A DNA stretch of 17,234 nt from Methanobacteriota archaeon (GTDB taxonomy: Archaea > Thermoplasmatota > Thermoplasmata > RBG-16-68-12): the NCBI GenBank assembly GCA_005878995.1, contig VBME01000026.1, positions 1-17,234 of the forward strand. Direction: 5' to 3'. Shown piece after piece: positions 1 through 6,065 of this stretch. How positions within the stretch are numbered: the stretch's first letter is position 1; every line of letters starts with the position of its first letter. A model generated the notes under the pieces. The model was not told where the DNA came from, did not search any database, and saw only the letters and a list, made by a program, of their open reading frames with translations. The position numbers and the translations under genes were made by a program.

Positions 1-452
1 AAGGGTTCGCGGCCGCCTGGCCCGGGAGGAAAGACCCCGACGGTTTCGCGGATCGGTTCAACAGCATGCCGAAGTACGTCGTCTCGTCGACGCTGAAGAA
101 GCTGGAATGGAACAACTCGCACCTGATTCGCGGCGACGTTGCCCGCGAGGTGGCGAAGCTGAAGCAGCAGCCGGGCCAGGATATCGTGATCCACGGAAGT
201 CCCGGATTGATTCGGTCTCTCTTGCCTCATGACCTGATCGACGAGTATCGGCTGCTCGTCTACCCGCTCGTTCTGGGGAAGGGAAAGCGTCTCTTCGATG
301 AGGGCAGCGCCGCGAACCTGAAACTTGCCGAGTCAGCGGCCTTCGATACTGGGGTCGTGAAGTTGATCTACCGGCCTGCTGACAAGGCCCCCGACACCGC
401 CCGGATCTCGACAAGCCTTCCTCGCCAGGCTCGCAGGCCCGGCCAAAAGTAG
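1..452 (+). CDS. Dihydrofolate reductase-like (RibD C-terminal family) protein, 5' end outside window
   Basis: The frame is open from the window edge (codons begin at position 3), so this is the 3' part of a gene; the first internal ATG at 66 is not the real start. Reading through the edge gives W...FADRFNSMPKYVVSSTL, the family pattern in which a conserved Trp is followed by 'mn..pKyVvSsTL'. Further on, HGSPGLIRSLLPHDLIDEYRL and VYPLVLGKGKRLF match the NADPH-binding fold of the YyaP/YwjB-like DHFR family (G-S-x-x-L...D-E...P-V-x-L-G-x-G-x-x-L-F). Members are stand-alone reductases of uncertain substrate, related to the riboflavin enzyme RibD and to DHFR. The last 25 or so residues are basic and low in complexity, beyond the usual end of the fold. 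Its convergent neighbour ends at 557. The family call is firm; the substrate cannot be told. Confidence 0.85.
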   Translation, partial: GFAAAWPGRKDPDGFADRFNSMPKYVVSSTLKKLEWNNSHLIRGDVAREVAKLKQQPGQDIVIHGSPGLIRSLLPHDLIDEYRLLVYPLVLGKGKRLFDEGSAANLKLAESAAFDTGVVKLIYRPADKAPDTARISTSLPRQARRPGQK

Positions 453-556
453 GCACCGGCCGACGGCCGATCCCCCTTGCCGGACGTCGGCGAAATCCTC
501 CCGGAGTACCTCTCGGACATAATCTCTCATTAGTCATCGAGCCCGTTTCGAGCGAC

Positions 557-1474
557 CTAGCGGGCGAGGCCCAGGACGGCGACGAGGAGGTTTCCGGCGA
601 AGAAGGCGAGCAAGAACCCGAGCAGAAGCGGCACCATGAATGGCGTCTGTGGCGTGACCCACGCGCGATCGACCCCCGCGGCCCGAAGTCGTGAGATATC
701 GCCTGAGGGATCCGTGCCTCGCCTCGGGAAGAGGACGAGGACATGTTCCCCGCGAGCCGTGATTTTCTCCATGAGCCAAGCGTGCGCCGGGAACGGATTG
801 AGAGGAGCCCGATACCCCAGGAGCGCTTGAGGGAGGGCGAGGTCTCCGCGCGCCGCGTTGTAAATGAGCAGCGCAACGGGGACCGCCAGCGAGAGGATTG
901 CGGCGTCGACCCAGATCACCAGGGAGAACGGAAACACAACGCGAAGCAGGGCATCGACCCTCGCATCGGCCTGCAACACGGGGAACGGGAGAGCGTCGGG
1001 ATACGCGGGGAGCAGCAGGGTGAGGGCGATGAGCCCTTTCGCGTCTGCACCGCCGTGGAGGAGGCGAAGTCGGTGAAATCCCTGGTAGACGAGGACCAGG
1101 AGGGGCATCGACGCCAGTTGAGGGAGCACCTCGAACCCGGCTCCCCCCCGTATCGACCCGACGGAGATTAGGAACAAAGCACCGGCGGCGAGAAACAGCA
1201 CGATTCGAATGCCCCTTGCGTGGAAACCGTCCTCGCCGAACAGGGGTTCGCCGAAGAAAATGGCGTAGAACATAATCGCCGCTGACACGAGGAGTAACCA
1301 GGCCGGCCAAGCCAAACCCTTGAAGGCGATTTGCGCCGCGAGGATCATCAGCCCCGCGGTTCCGAGGGAAATCCACAACGGGTCTCGGACGCGCCGCGAA
1401 CGGAGGTCCGACGCCGCCGCGACGACGAGAAATCCGACGCCGGCCGCGAGTCGCGTCGCCGCGAACGCGTCCAC
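557..1474 (-). CDS. Archaeal prepilin/preflagellin peptidase, A24 family
   Basis: Integral-membrane aspartyl protease that removes the class III signal peptide from archaeal type IV pilins and archaellins. The two catalytic aspartates are visible: one in ASDLRSRRVRDPLW after the first membrane helix, the other in HGGADAKGLIALTLLLP, the GxGD-type motif (here GGAD). Several hydrophobic helices follow, then a soluble segment with an arginine- and glycine-rich stretch, and a final helix (MVPLLLGFLLAFFAGNLLVAVLG) as in FlaK/PibD-type archaeal enzymes with an A24 C-terminal domain. I chose GTG at 1474 (305 residues). The protein then begins VDAFAATRLAAGVGFL, directly at the first helix as in relatives, and an AAATAA-like TATA box lies about 24 bases upstream. 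A TTG at 1534 would add 20 polar residues with no support. It faces away from the GTPase gene at 1625. Confidence 0.88.
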   Translation of the reverse strand: MDAFAATRLAAGVGFLVVAAASDLRSRRVRDPLWISLGTAGLMILAAQIAFKGLAWPAWLLLVSAAIMFYAIFFGEPLFGEDGFHARGIRIVLFLAAGALFLISVGSIRGGAGFEVLPQLASMPLLVLVYQGFHRLRLLHGGADAKGLIALTLLLPAYPDALPFPVLQADARVDALLRVVFPFSLVIWVDAAILSLAVPVALLIYNAARGDLALPQALLGYRAPLNPFPAHAWLMEKITARGEHVLVLFPRRGTDPSGDISRLRAAGVDRAWVTPQTPFMVPLLLGFLLAFFAGNLLVAVLGLAR

Positions 1475-1494
1475 GTCGCTGCATCCTTGCGTCG

Positions 1495-1500
1495 TTATTT
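1495..1500 (-). promoter_or_regulatory. Probable TATA box for the prepilin peptidase (leaderless)
   Basis: On the minus strand the sequence reads CTTGAAATAACGAC, with AAATAA centred about 24 bases upstream of the GTG at 1474. That spacing is what archaeal TATA-TSS geometry gives for a leaderless mRNA. This is pattern matching only. Confidence 0.45.
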
Positions 1501-1556
1501 CAAGGGTTGTGTGCGATGAAACCGCGTCGCACAAACTGCAAGTCTTGCGGCAACGA

Positions 1557-1564
1557 CTAAATAG
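1557..1564 (+). promoter_or_regulatory. Possible TATA box for the Ras-like GTPase gene
   Basis: CTAAATAG is the only AT-rich element between the divergent genes on the plus strand. It would place transcription start near 1585-1590 and leave a leader of about 35-55 bases that contains GGAGG at about 1591. That site is too far from the ATG to act as a normal Shine-Dalgarno sequence. Confidence 0.3.
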
Positions 1565-1624
1565 ACCCTAACGAATAGCCGCAAATCGTCGGAGGTTTTC
1601 TCCGCTCTCTCCGGTCGGTCCGCC

Positions 1625-2176
1625 ATGATGGAACCCCGTCGCATGAAGGTGAAAGTCTGCCTCGTCGGCGAGCACGCCGTGGGCAAGACGTCCCTGATCA
1701 AGCGGTACGTCTTGAATGAATACGACGACCGCTACATCGTGACGCTCGGCGCGAAGGTTTCGAAGAAGGAACTCGCTTTGAACCCGAAAGGCTCGGACGC
1801 CGTGCAGATGGACATGACGATCTGGGACATCATGGGCTCCAAGGGATTTCGTGAGCTTTTGCGCGAAGCGTACTTTCACGGGGCCCAGGGGATCCTCGCG
1901 GTCGCGGACATCACGCGGTACGACACCCTCGAAGACCTCGATTCGTGGGTCGAATCCGTCTTCCGGACCGTGGGCGAGATTCCGGTGACCTTCGCAATCA
2001 ACAAGATGGACCTCAAGGACCAGGCGGCGTTCGGCGAGGAACAGGTGAAGCAGGCGACGGAAGCGTTCGATGCGCCGTACTTCTTCAGCTCCGCGAAGAC
2101 GGGCGACAACGTGGAGCGCGTCTTCCGCACGCTCGGCGAGACGATTGCGAAAACCGCCTCGAAGTCCGCCTCGTAA
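1625..2176 (+). CDS. Ras-like small GTPase (archaeal)
   Basis: A single-domain P-loop GTPase of 183 residues with all guanine-binding motifs: G1 GEHAVGKTS (residues 15-23), a candidate switch I Thr at 40, G3 WDIMG (67-71), G4 NKMD (126-129) and G5 SSAK (155-158). The order and spacing are those of the Ras/Rab/Rag superfamily and not of translational GTPases. The residue after the G3 Gly, where Ras and Rab have the catalytic Gln of DxxGQ, is Ser72, so intrinsic hydrolysis may be slow or depend on a partner. There is no C-terminal cysteine for prenylation, so it is probably soluble. Translation may start at ATG 1625, the adjacent ATG 1628, or ATG 1643; the last gives MKVKVCLVGE, the tighter family start, and none has a clear ribosome-binding site. 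Function unknown; roles in motility or polarity are guesses from bacterial MglA. Confidence 0.9.
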   Translation: MMEPRRMKVKVCLVGEHAVGKTSLIKRYVLNEYDDRYIVTLGAKVSKKELALNPKGSDAVQMDMTIWDIMGSKGFRELLREAYFHGAQGILAVADITRYDTLEDLDSWVESVFRTVGEIPVTFAINKMDLKDQAAFGEEQVKQATEAFDAPYFFSSAKTGDNVERVFRTLGETIAKTASKSAS

Positions 2177-2257
2177 CGTGGACGGATATCTCATTGCATC
2201 GGTCGAGCGAACGCCTTCTCTCGCTGAAGCGTCGCCATAGTCTCAAGTAGCCGGGCT

Positions 2258-4567
2258 ATGCTGCGCCCCCGCGTGTCGGGCCCCCGCCCTCCAGCGGCAT
2301 CCGTCCGCGTGCGGGTCACGCGGGACCTCGGCCTGTTCGACGTCACGATGACCGCCGTCGGCGCGATGGTCGGCGCCGCGATTTTCCTGCTCGTCGGCGC
2401 CGCGTATACGGTCTCCGGTCCCCTCGTTCTCGCGAGTCTGGGAGTCGCCGCGTTCGTCGCGGCTCTCGCCGGCATGGCGTATGCGGAGCTGGCGTCCGGT
2501 CGGCCCGACGCCTCCGGAGGCGCGTACGTCTGGGTGCGGAGCGCATTGCCTTCGCCGAGTGGTTTCCTGAGCGGATGGCTGTCGTGGGGCGGCCACATGG
2601 CCGCTTCCGGTTTGAGCGCCCTCGGTCTCGGCGTGTTCCTCGTCGAATTCGTCCGCCCCTCGGACCTCGCATCGTTCTTTGGCCCGAACCCTCTCGAGGT
2701 TGGCCTCGTCGCGCTGGCGGTCCTCGCGCTCTCGGCGGTCGCGCACTTCGCGCGGATCCACTTGCCCGTCCGCGCCCTCGGCCGACTGACGTTGGGGAAG
2801 GTCCTCCTCATCGTCCTCGTCGCCGGCCTCGGGGTCGCATCGCTGTTCCAGCCGGGTCCTCCGCGGGGCTTCGCCGTGGGAGCCCCGGTCTCGTCTCTCG
2901 AACTCATGCTGGGGACCGGCGTGCTCTTCATCGCGTTCCAAGGTTTCGAGGTCGTCGCCCAGCTGTCGGACCAGGTGAAGCATCCGGAGAGCAGCATCCC
3001 GCGGGGCGTGTTCGCCGCGCTCGCGCTCGCCTTCCTGGTCTACGCGGGGTTCTTCATCGCGATCCTCGGGAACGTGCCGGCGGCCGCGCTCACGAATTGG
3101 CCGAATTGCACCGCGTGCGTCGGCGGGTCCGAGGACATGGTCCTCCTGAGCCTCTGGTCCTTCCTGGGCCAGCCGTATGTGCGGGGCGCCGTCCTATTGA
3201 TCGGGATCGTCTCGATGTACGGAGCGCTGAATTCGAACCTCACCGCGGCGATCAAGACCTCGTTCAGCATGGCCCGGGACGGCCTCCTGCCCGGCATGTT
3301 CGCGCGGATCGGAGGAAGAGAGGTGCCCCCCGCGGCCGTCGCCGTTACGCTCGTGGTTGCCGGCGTCCTCGTCTTCCTCACGATCGAGACGATCGCCATC
3401 ATCGCGAGCCTCGCGTTTCTCGGGCTCTTCGCGTTCGTGCACGCGTCCGTGATCGCGCTTCGACGACGGGAGCGGCGCAGCGGACCCGGTTTCCGCGTGC
3501 CGCTCGTCCCTGCCGTCCCGATGGTCGCGATCGCCCTGAACCTCGCCCTCGGGGCCGTGCTCTGGAACTTCCCTGCCCGGCGCGACTCGCCGATCCCCCC
3601 GGGCATCCTCGCGACGTCCCTCGGCGCGGCCTGGATCGCGATCGGTCTCACGTACCACGTGTTCCGAAGCCGCCGCGGCGCGGTCCCTCCGGCCCGTGCC
3701 GCCTCCGGCTCCGAGGTCCGGGACATCTTGGCGACCGCGGAAGACCGCGTGGAGCTCGAGCGGTACCGCGTCTTCCTCCCGCTCCGGGAATTCACGGACG
3801 AGGCGCTCGTGGAATTGGGAGCGCGGATCGCGAAGGCCCGTAACGCCGAGTTGAGCCTCCTGCATGTCGTCGAGATTCCGCGCAACCTTCCGCCGAAGGC
3901 CATCCGCTTCCGGTATGTCGACGAACGGATTCGCGGTCTCCAACGACTCACGCGAATTGGCGAACATCTCGGCGTCGACACGCGCCCCGTCGTCAAGATC
4001 GGCCACAAGGTGTACGAGATCATCTTGGACACGATCCGCGAGGAGGCGGTGAACCTCCTCGTCATGGGGTGGCGCGGCCAGCGGGTCGAGGGGGATCGGA
4101 GGGTCCTCGGGAGCAACATCGACTACCTGATCGAGAACGCCCCGTGTGATGTCATCGTGTTCAAGACGCAGGGCTTCCGGAAACCCCTCCGCCGCATCGT
4201 CATCCTGACGAGCCCCATCTGGGGACTCGAGGGGATCGATGACCTTGCGCTGATCTTGGCCTCGACAGACCACCCGGTCATCGAGGTCGTGAGCCTCGCG
4301 AGCGACCCCGCCGAAGCGGAACGACTGAAGCAGGAGAGCTCCCGGTTCGAGGGCCGGGCCCACGAACGTCGGGTCGCCGTGGAGCCTAAGGTCATCTACT
4401 CGACGCAATGGGAGTCGGAGGCGCTCCGGGAGAGCGCGGAGGCCTCCTTGCTGATGATCCGCGCGAGCTCGCCCGGCGGGTTCCGGAAATTTGCGCTGGG
4501 CCCCGTGGAAGACCGAATCGTCAAGCTCGCGAAATGTCCCGTCCTGATTCTCCGGAAGGGCGGCTAG
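2258..4567 (+). CDS. APC-family amino-acid permease with two C-terminal universal stress protein domains
   Basis: A 769-residue fusion. Residues about 20-475 form an APC-superfamily secondary transporter: RDLGLFDVTMTAVGAMVGAAIF is the signature first helix with the unwound GxG-type substrate site, and roughly 12 hydrophobic helices follow. Residues about 500-636 are a UspA-like domain (YRVFLPL start, LLHVVEIP, LLVMGWRG, then GSNIDYLIENAPCDVIVF) that retains a G-x2-G...G-S nucleotide-binding pattern. Residues about 637-768 are a second, degenerate Usp repeat ending FALGPVEDRIVKLAKCPVLIL. Such CAT-Usp fusions are known in archaea and bacteria, where the cytoplasmic Usp domains are thought to regulate transport. 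The substrate is probably an amino acid but is unknown. The start is the ATG at 2258; no ribosome site is visible, so it may be leaderless. Its stop overlaps the stop of the convergent TauE gene. Confidence 0.88.
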   Translation: MLRPRVSGPRPPAASVRVRVTRDLGLFDVTMTAVGAMVGAAIFLLVGAAYTVSGPLVLASLGVAAFVAALAGMAYAELASGRPDASGGAYVWVRSALPSPSGFLSGWLSWGGHMAASGLSALGLGVFLVEFVRPSDLASFFGPNPLEVGLVALAVLALSAVAHFARIHLPVRALGRLTLGKVLLIVLVAGLGVASLFQPGPPRGFAVGAPVSSLELMLGTGVLFIAFQGFEVVAQLSDQVKHPESSIPRGVFAALALAFLVYAGFFIAILGNVPAAALTNWPNCTACVGGSEDMVLLSLWSFLGQPYVRGAVLLIGIVSMYGALNSNLTAAIKTSFSMARDGLLPGMFARIGGREVPPAAVAVTLVVAGVLVFLTIETIAIIASLAFLGLFAFVHASVIALRRRERRSGPGFRVPLVPAVPMVAIALNLALGAVLWNFPARRDSPIPPGILATSLGAAWIAIGLTYHVFRSRRGAVPPARAASGSEVRDILATAEDRVELERYRVFLPLREFTDEALVELGARIAKARNAELSLLHVVEIPRNLPPKAIRFRYVDERIRGLQRLTRIGEHLGVDTRPVVKIGHKVYEIILDTIREEAVNLLVMGWRGQRVEGDRRVLGSNIDYLIENAPCDVIVFKTQGFRKPLRRIVILTSPIWGLEGIDDLALILASTDHPVIEVVSLASDPAEAERLKQESSRFEGRAHERRVAVEPKVIYSTQWESEALRESAEASLLMIRASSPGGFRKFALGPVEDRIVKLAKCPVLILRKGG

Positions 4568-5391
4568 CGCCCGGGATCGTCGGAACGGGCCGCGGTCGGC
4601 TCCGTCGATTCGTCGGTCGCGTCCGGGGTGCGGACTTCCCAGGCGATTCGGCCGGCCGCGAGGAGCATGAGGAACGCGAGGACCCGGGTGACGGTCACGT
4701 CCGTGATCCGATGCAAGAGTGCAACGCCGAGCCCGACGCCCGCGATGCCGACCCCGCCCATGATGATCGCGAGCCGAAGCGTCTTCCGGGTTGCCTGTCC
4801 CATCTGTCGATGCTTCAGGAATCCGACGACCTGCTGTGGCAACGAAACGAGCGCGCTGATGGTTCCCGCGGCGATGGCAGGGAGGCCAAAGATCAGGATT
4901 AGCGCGGGGATGCGGTATTCGCCGCCCGCGACCCCCAGGAGCCCTGAAATGATGCCGAGGCCGAATCCGATCAAGAGTCCGAGCGCGGCCTGCTCGGGCC
5001 CGAATGAGAACGGCCCAGGGATGGGGGACTCGAATACGAGGAGCCGAACTGAGGTCGCCACGAGGATCCCCGCGAGGAGCAGTTTAAGCCATTTCGACGG
5101 GGTGCGCCGCGCGACGAGCGCTCCGCAATAGGCACCTGGCATCGAGGCGATCACCATCGCGGCCGCAAGGAGGAGGGTGTCGAGCGGCTGCGAAAACGCT
5201 CCCCGAAGGATGGCGGTCGAAAGGCCGATCATGGCTCCGGCTAGGAGATTGCCCGCGATCGTCCAACGGACGTTCCGGAGCAGGGCCAAGAGGACCGGAG
5301 CCCGGTACTCGCCGCCTCCGACCCCCGTGACGCCCGCGACGACGCCGATCGGGAGTGCGGCGATCCCGGCCGCGACATCGCTCCGCGAAAC
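4564..5391 (-). CDS. TauE/SafE-family membrane permease, start codon lost at a broken 5' end
   Basis: The open frame carries two internally repeated halves typical of TauE/SafE sulfite or organosulfonate exporters: GVTGVGGGEYRAPVLLALL near the N-terminus and GLLGVAGGEYRIPALILIF in the middle, each beginning a bundle of hydrophobic helices. The full family fold, about 270 residues, is present from DVAAGIAALPIGVV onward. However, the frame is closed by TGA at 5394-5392, and no ATG, GTG or TTG lies before the first GGGEYR motif. The first possible start is TTG at 5289, which would delete the first conserved helix. Immediately upstream, in another frame, lies the truncated EF-1 beta gene. The 5' end therefore looks rearranged, or the assembly is faulty here. 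The stop TAG overlaps that of the convergent permease. The transported anion cannot be told. Confidence 0.75.
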   Translation of the reverse strand, partial: VSRSDVAAGIAALPIGVVAGVTGVGGGEYRAPVLLALLRNVRWTIAGNLLAGAMIGLSTAILRGAFSQPLDTLLLAAAMVIASMPGAYCGALVARRTPSKWLKLLLAGILVATSVRLLVFESPIPGPFSFGPEQAALGLLIGFGLGIISGLLGVAGGEYRIPALILIFGLPAIAAGTISALVSLPQQVVGFLKHRQMGQATRKTLRLAIIMGGVGIAGVGLGVALLHRITDVTVTRVLAFLMLLAAGRIAWEVRTPDATDESTEPTAARSDDPGR

Positions 5392-5557
5392 TCACCAACG
5401 CGACGGCGAGGATCGCCGTGAGGCCGAACGCGACAGGCTGTTCCCGGAGGTCACGGAGGGAGCCCGTGAGACGTTCGCGGATGCGGGACTTGAGCCGCTC
5501 GAGATCCGTCTCCGGATCGTCGGGCATGACGCGGAATGTGACGGCCACGGATCCCAT
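5381..5557 (-). pseudogene. Truncated archaeal elongation factor 1-beta (N-terminal two thirds)
   Basis: From ATG 5557 the translation begins MGSVAVTFRVMPDDPETDLE and continues through RLKSRIRERL and EQPVAFGLTAIL. This is the N-terminal pattern of archaeal EF-1 beta (MGxVxxTxxVMPxxPxxDLExLK...EEPIAFGLxAL), the nucleotide-exchange factor for EF-1 alpha, normally about 90 residues. After about residue 59 the similarity stops and the frame becomes arginine-rich nonsense continuing to a stop at 5084. The C-terminal segment with the (V)E-x2-L-x2-I-x-G-V pattern is missing and TauE sequence takes over in a different frame. The start is well supported: GAGGTG lies 5 bases upstream, overlapping the TGA of the zinc-finger gene. 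A functional copy presumably exists elsewhere, or the junction is an assembly error. Confidence 0.75.
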
Positions 5558-5566
5558 CGTGACACC

Positions 5567-5737
5567 TCATGGGCCGGCGAAGGAACAGACCGGGCATCGA
5601 TACGCGACCGACTGGTCCCGACAACGTGCACAACGCCCAATCATCGATTTGCCGCAACTCGGACACGAAAAGAGAGTCGTGCCTTTCCCGGACAGGACTG
5701 CCCCGCACGAGGTGCAGCGGCTCTCGGATCGAATCAC
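5567..5737 (-). CDS. Small four-CxxC zinc-finger protein (HVO_2753-like), 56 residues
   Basis: A short frame read from GTG 5737 to TGA 5567. The protein has four CxxC pairs: C8-C11, C25-C28, C36-C39 and C48-C51, in the pattern CTSCG...FSCPSCG...RCARCR...YRCPVCSFAGP. This matches the conserved archaeal zinc-finger micro-proteins of about 60 residues (DUF1610/HVO_2753 type), likely to bind two zinc ions. These genes commonly sit directly upstream of EF-1 beta, as here: the stop TGA is part of the TGAGGTG ribosome site of the EF-1 beta start. No ATG occurs between the upstream in-frame TAA and the first Cys, so GTG 5737 is the only reasonable start. It has a TATA box 26 bases upstream, indicating a leaderless mRNA. 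Molecular role unknown; the neighbour suggests a link to translation. Confidence 0.85.
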   Translation of the reverse strand: MIRSESRCTSCGAVLSGKGTTLFSCPSCGKSMIGRCARCRDQSVAYRCPVCSFAGP

Positions 5738-5759
5738 GACACGAGGGATGGTCCCCGCG

Positions 5760-5766
5760 TATTAAG
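5760..5766 (-). promoter_or_regulatory. TATA box for the zinc-finger/EF-1 beta transcript
   Basis: The minus strand reads GCTTAATACGC, with CTTAATA centred 26 bases upstream of the GTG at 5737. This is the expected archaeal TATA-to-start distance for a leaderless mRNA and supports the GTG start. Confidence 0.55.
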
Positions 5767-5858
5767 CATTGCGCTCCGTCGCGACTTGTATCGTTTTCCG
5801 TCGATAATTGTCGGGCTTCCGGACTGGTCCATCGCAGAGGGCCGCGACGCACCGCAAA

Positions 5859-5866
5859 CTTTATTA
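5859..5866 (+). promoter_or_regulatory. Probable TATA/BRE promoter of the tRNA-Lys (and possibly the rpo operon)
   Basis: CGCAAA followed by CTTTATTA resembles a BRE plus TATA box. Transcription would start near 5888, giving a 5' leader of about 27 bases before mature tRNA position 1 at 5915, to be removed by RNase P. No comparable element is seen between the tRNA and rpoH. Confidence 0.5.
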
Positions 5867-5935
5867 CAAGCGCCCGATTTCGCAAACGGTCGCATGTCGC
5901 CGCCGCTAGCCGGAGGGCCCGTAGCTCAGCTAGGT

Positions 5936-5962
5936 AGGATGGCGAACGAACCGTCCCTAGAA
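5936..5962 (+). other. tRNA-Lys intron 1, D-loop (after position 20), 27 nt
   Basis: Central 4-bp helix CTAG (5930-5933) with CTAG (5957-5960); bulges GTA (5934-5936) and AAA (5961-5963); inner intron helix GGATGG (5937-5942) with CCGTCC (5951-5956), containing one T-G pair and an 8-nt loop. The outer helix is the D-stem GCTC/GAGC, separated by two extra bases (5928-5929) on one side, so the motif is slightly relaxed. An alternative register (TAGG/CCTA, intron 5937-5961) would leave an 11-nt D-loop and is less likely than the canonical 9-nt loop obtained here. Confidence 0.8.
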
Positions 5963-5979
5963 AGAGCATCCGGCTTTTA

Positions 5980-6010
5980 GCCGCTCCCCATGATCGGAGA
6001 GCGGAAAGAA
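5980..6010 (+). other. tRNA-Lys intron 2, canonical anticodon-loop site 37/38, 31 nt
   Basis: Fully canonical bulge-helix-bulge: outer helix CCGG (5970-5973)/CCGG (6012-6015), central helix CTTT (5974-5977)/AAAG (6005-6008), bulges TAG (5978-5980) and AAA (6009-6011), inner intron helix CCGCTC (5981-5986)/GAGCGG (5999-6004). Cutting each bulge after its second base joins A37 to A38. Confidence 0.9.
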
Positions 6011-6032
6011 ACCGGGTGGTCCGGGGTTCGAA

Positions 6033-6065
6033 CGGGCCCTGCGGACCGCGCGGAGGCCCCGAAAG
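6033..6065 (+). other. tRNA-Lys intron 3, T-loop site 59/60, 33 nt
   Basis: Bulge-helix-bulge in the T-arm: outer helix GGGG (6023-6026)/CCCC (6067-6070), central helix TTCG (6027-6030)/CGAA (6060-6063), bulges AAC (6031-6033) and AGT (6064-6066), inner intron helix GGGCC (6034-6038)/GGCCC (6055-6059). Excision restores TTCGAAT and the CGGGG/CCCCG T-stem. The intron opens with CGGGCCC, a copy of the true acceptor 3' strand at 6072-6078. Confidence 0.88.

Larger units (their letters stand above)
5738..5914. other. Divergent intergenic promoter region
   Basis: About 177 bases separate the leftward zinc-finger gene from the rightward tRNA-Lys gene. It holds one TATA-like element for each direction (5760-5766 minus, 5859-5866 plus). 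It is visibly more AT-rich than its surroundings in the middle (around 5785-5815). I see no small coding frame with recognisable content. Confidence 0.5.

Noticed and set aside
541..565. GCCCG/CGGGC inverted repeat between the convergent genes as a terminator.
   Set aside because: The 5-bp stem with a 15-base loop is weak, overlaps the peptidase stop and has no T-tract; such pairs are common by chance at this GC content.
2575..3843. A 422-codon plus-strand frame inside the permease gene.
   Set aside because: It is an Arg/Pro/Gly-rich shift of the permease reading frame with no family motif.
4408..5131. Plus-strand open frames opposite the TauE gene.
   Set aside because: Low-complexity antisense frames; the minus strand carries duplicated TauE GGEYR motifs and membrane helices.
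5084..5380. Continuation of the EF-1 beta frame as an arginine-rich tail.
   Set aside because: Composition is that of an out-of-frame reading of TauE; no similarity to the EF-1 beta C-terminus.
5375..5400. Programmed frameshift making an EF-1 beta/TauE fusion protein.
   Set aside because: There is no slippery heptamer or stimulatory hairpin that I can see, and fusing a soluble exchange factor to a permease has no known precedent; rearrangement or assembly error is simpler.
5915..6039. A tRNA ending at the first CGGGCCC (6033-6039).
   Set aside because: That reading lacks the 3' half of the T-stem. The full T-stem CCCCG plus acceptor strand is found at 6067-6078 once a bulge-helix-bulge intron is removed.
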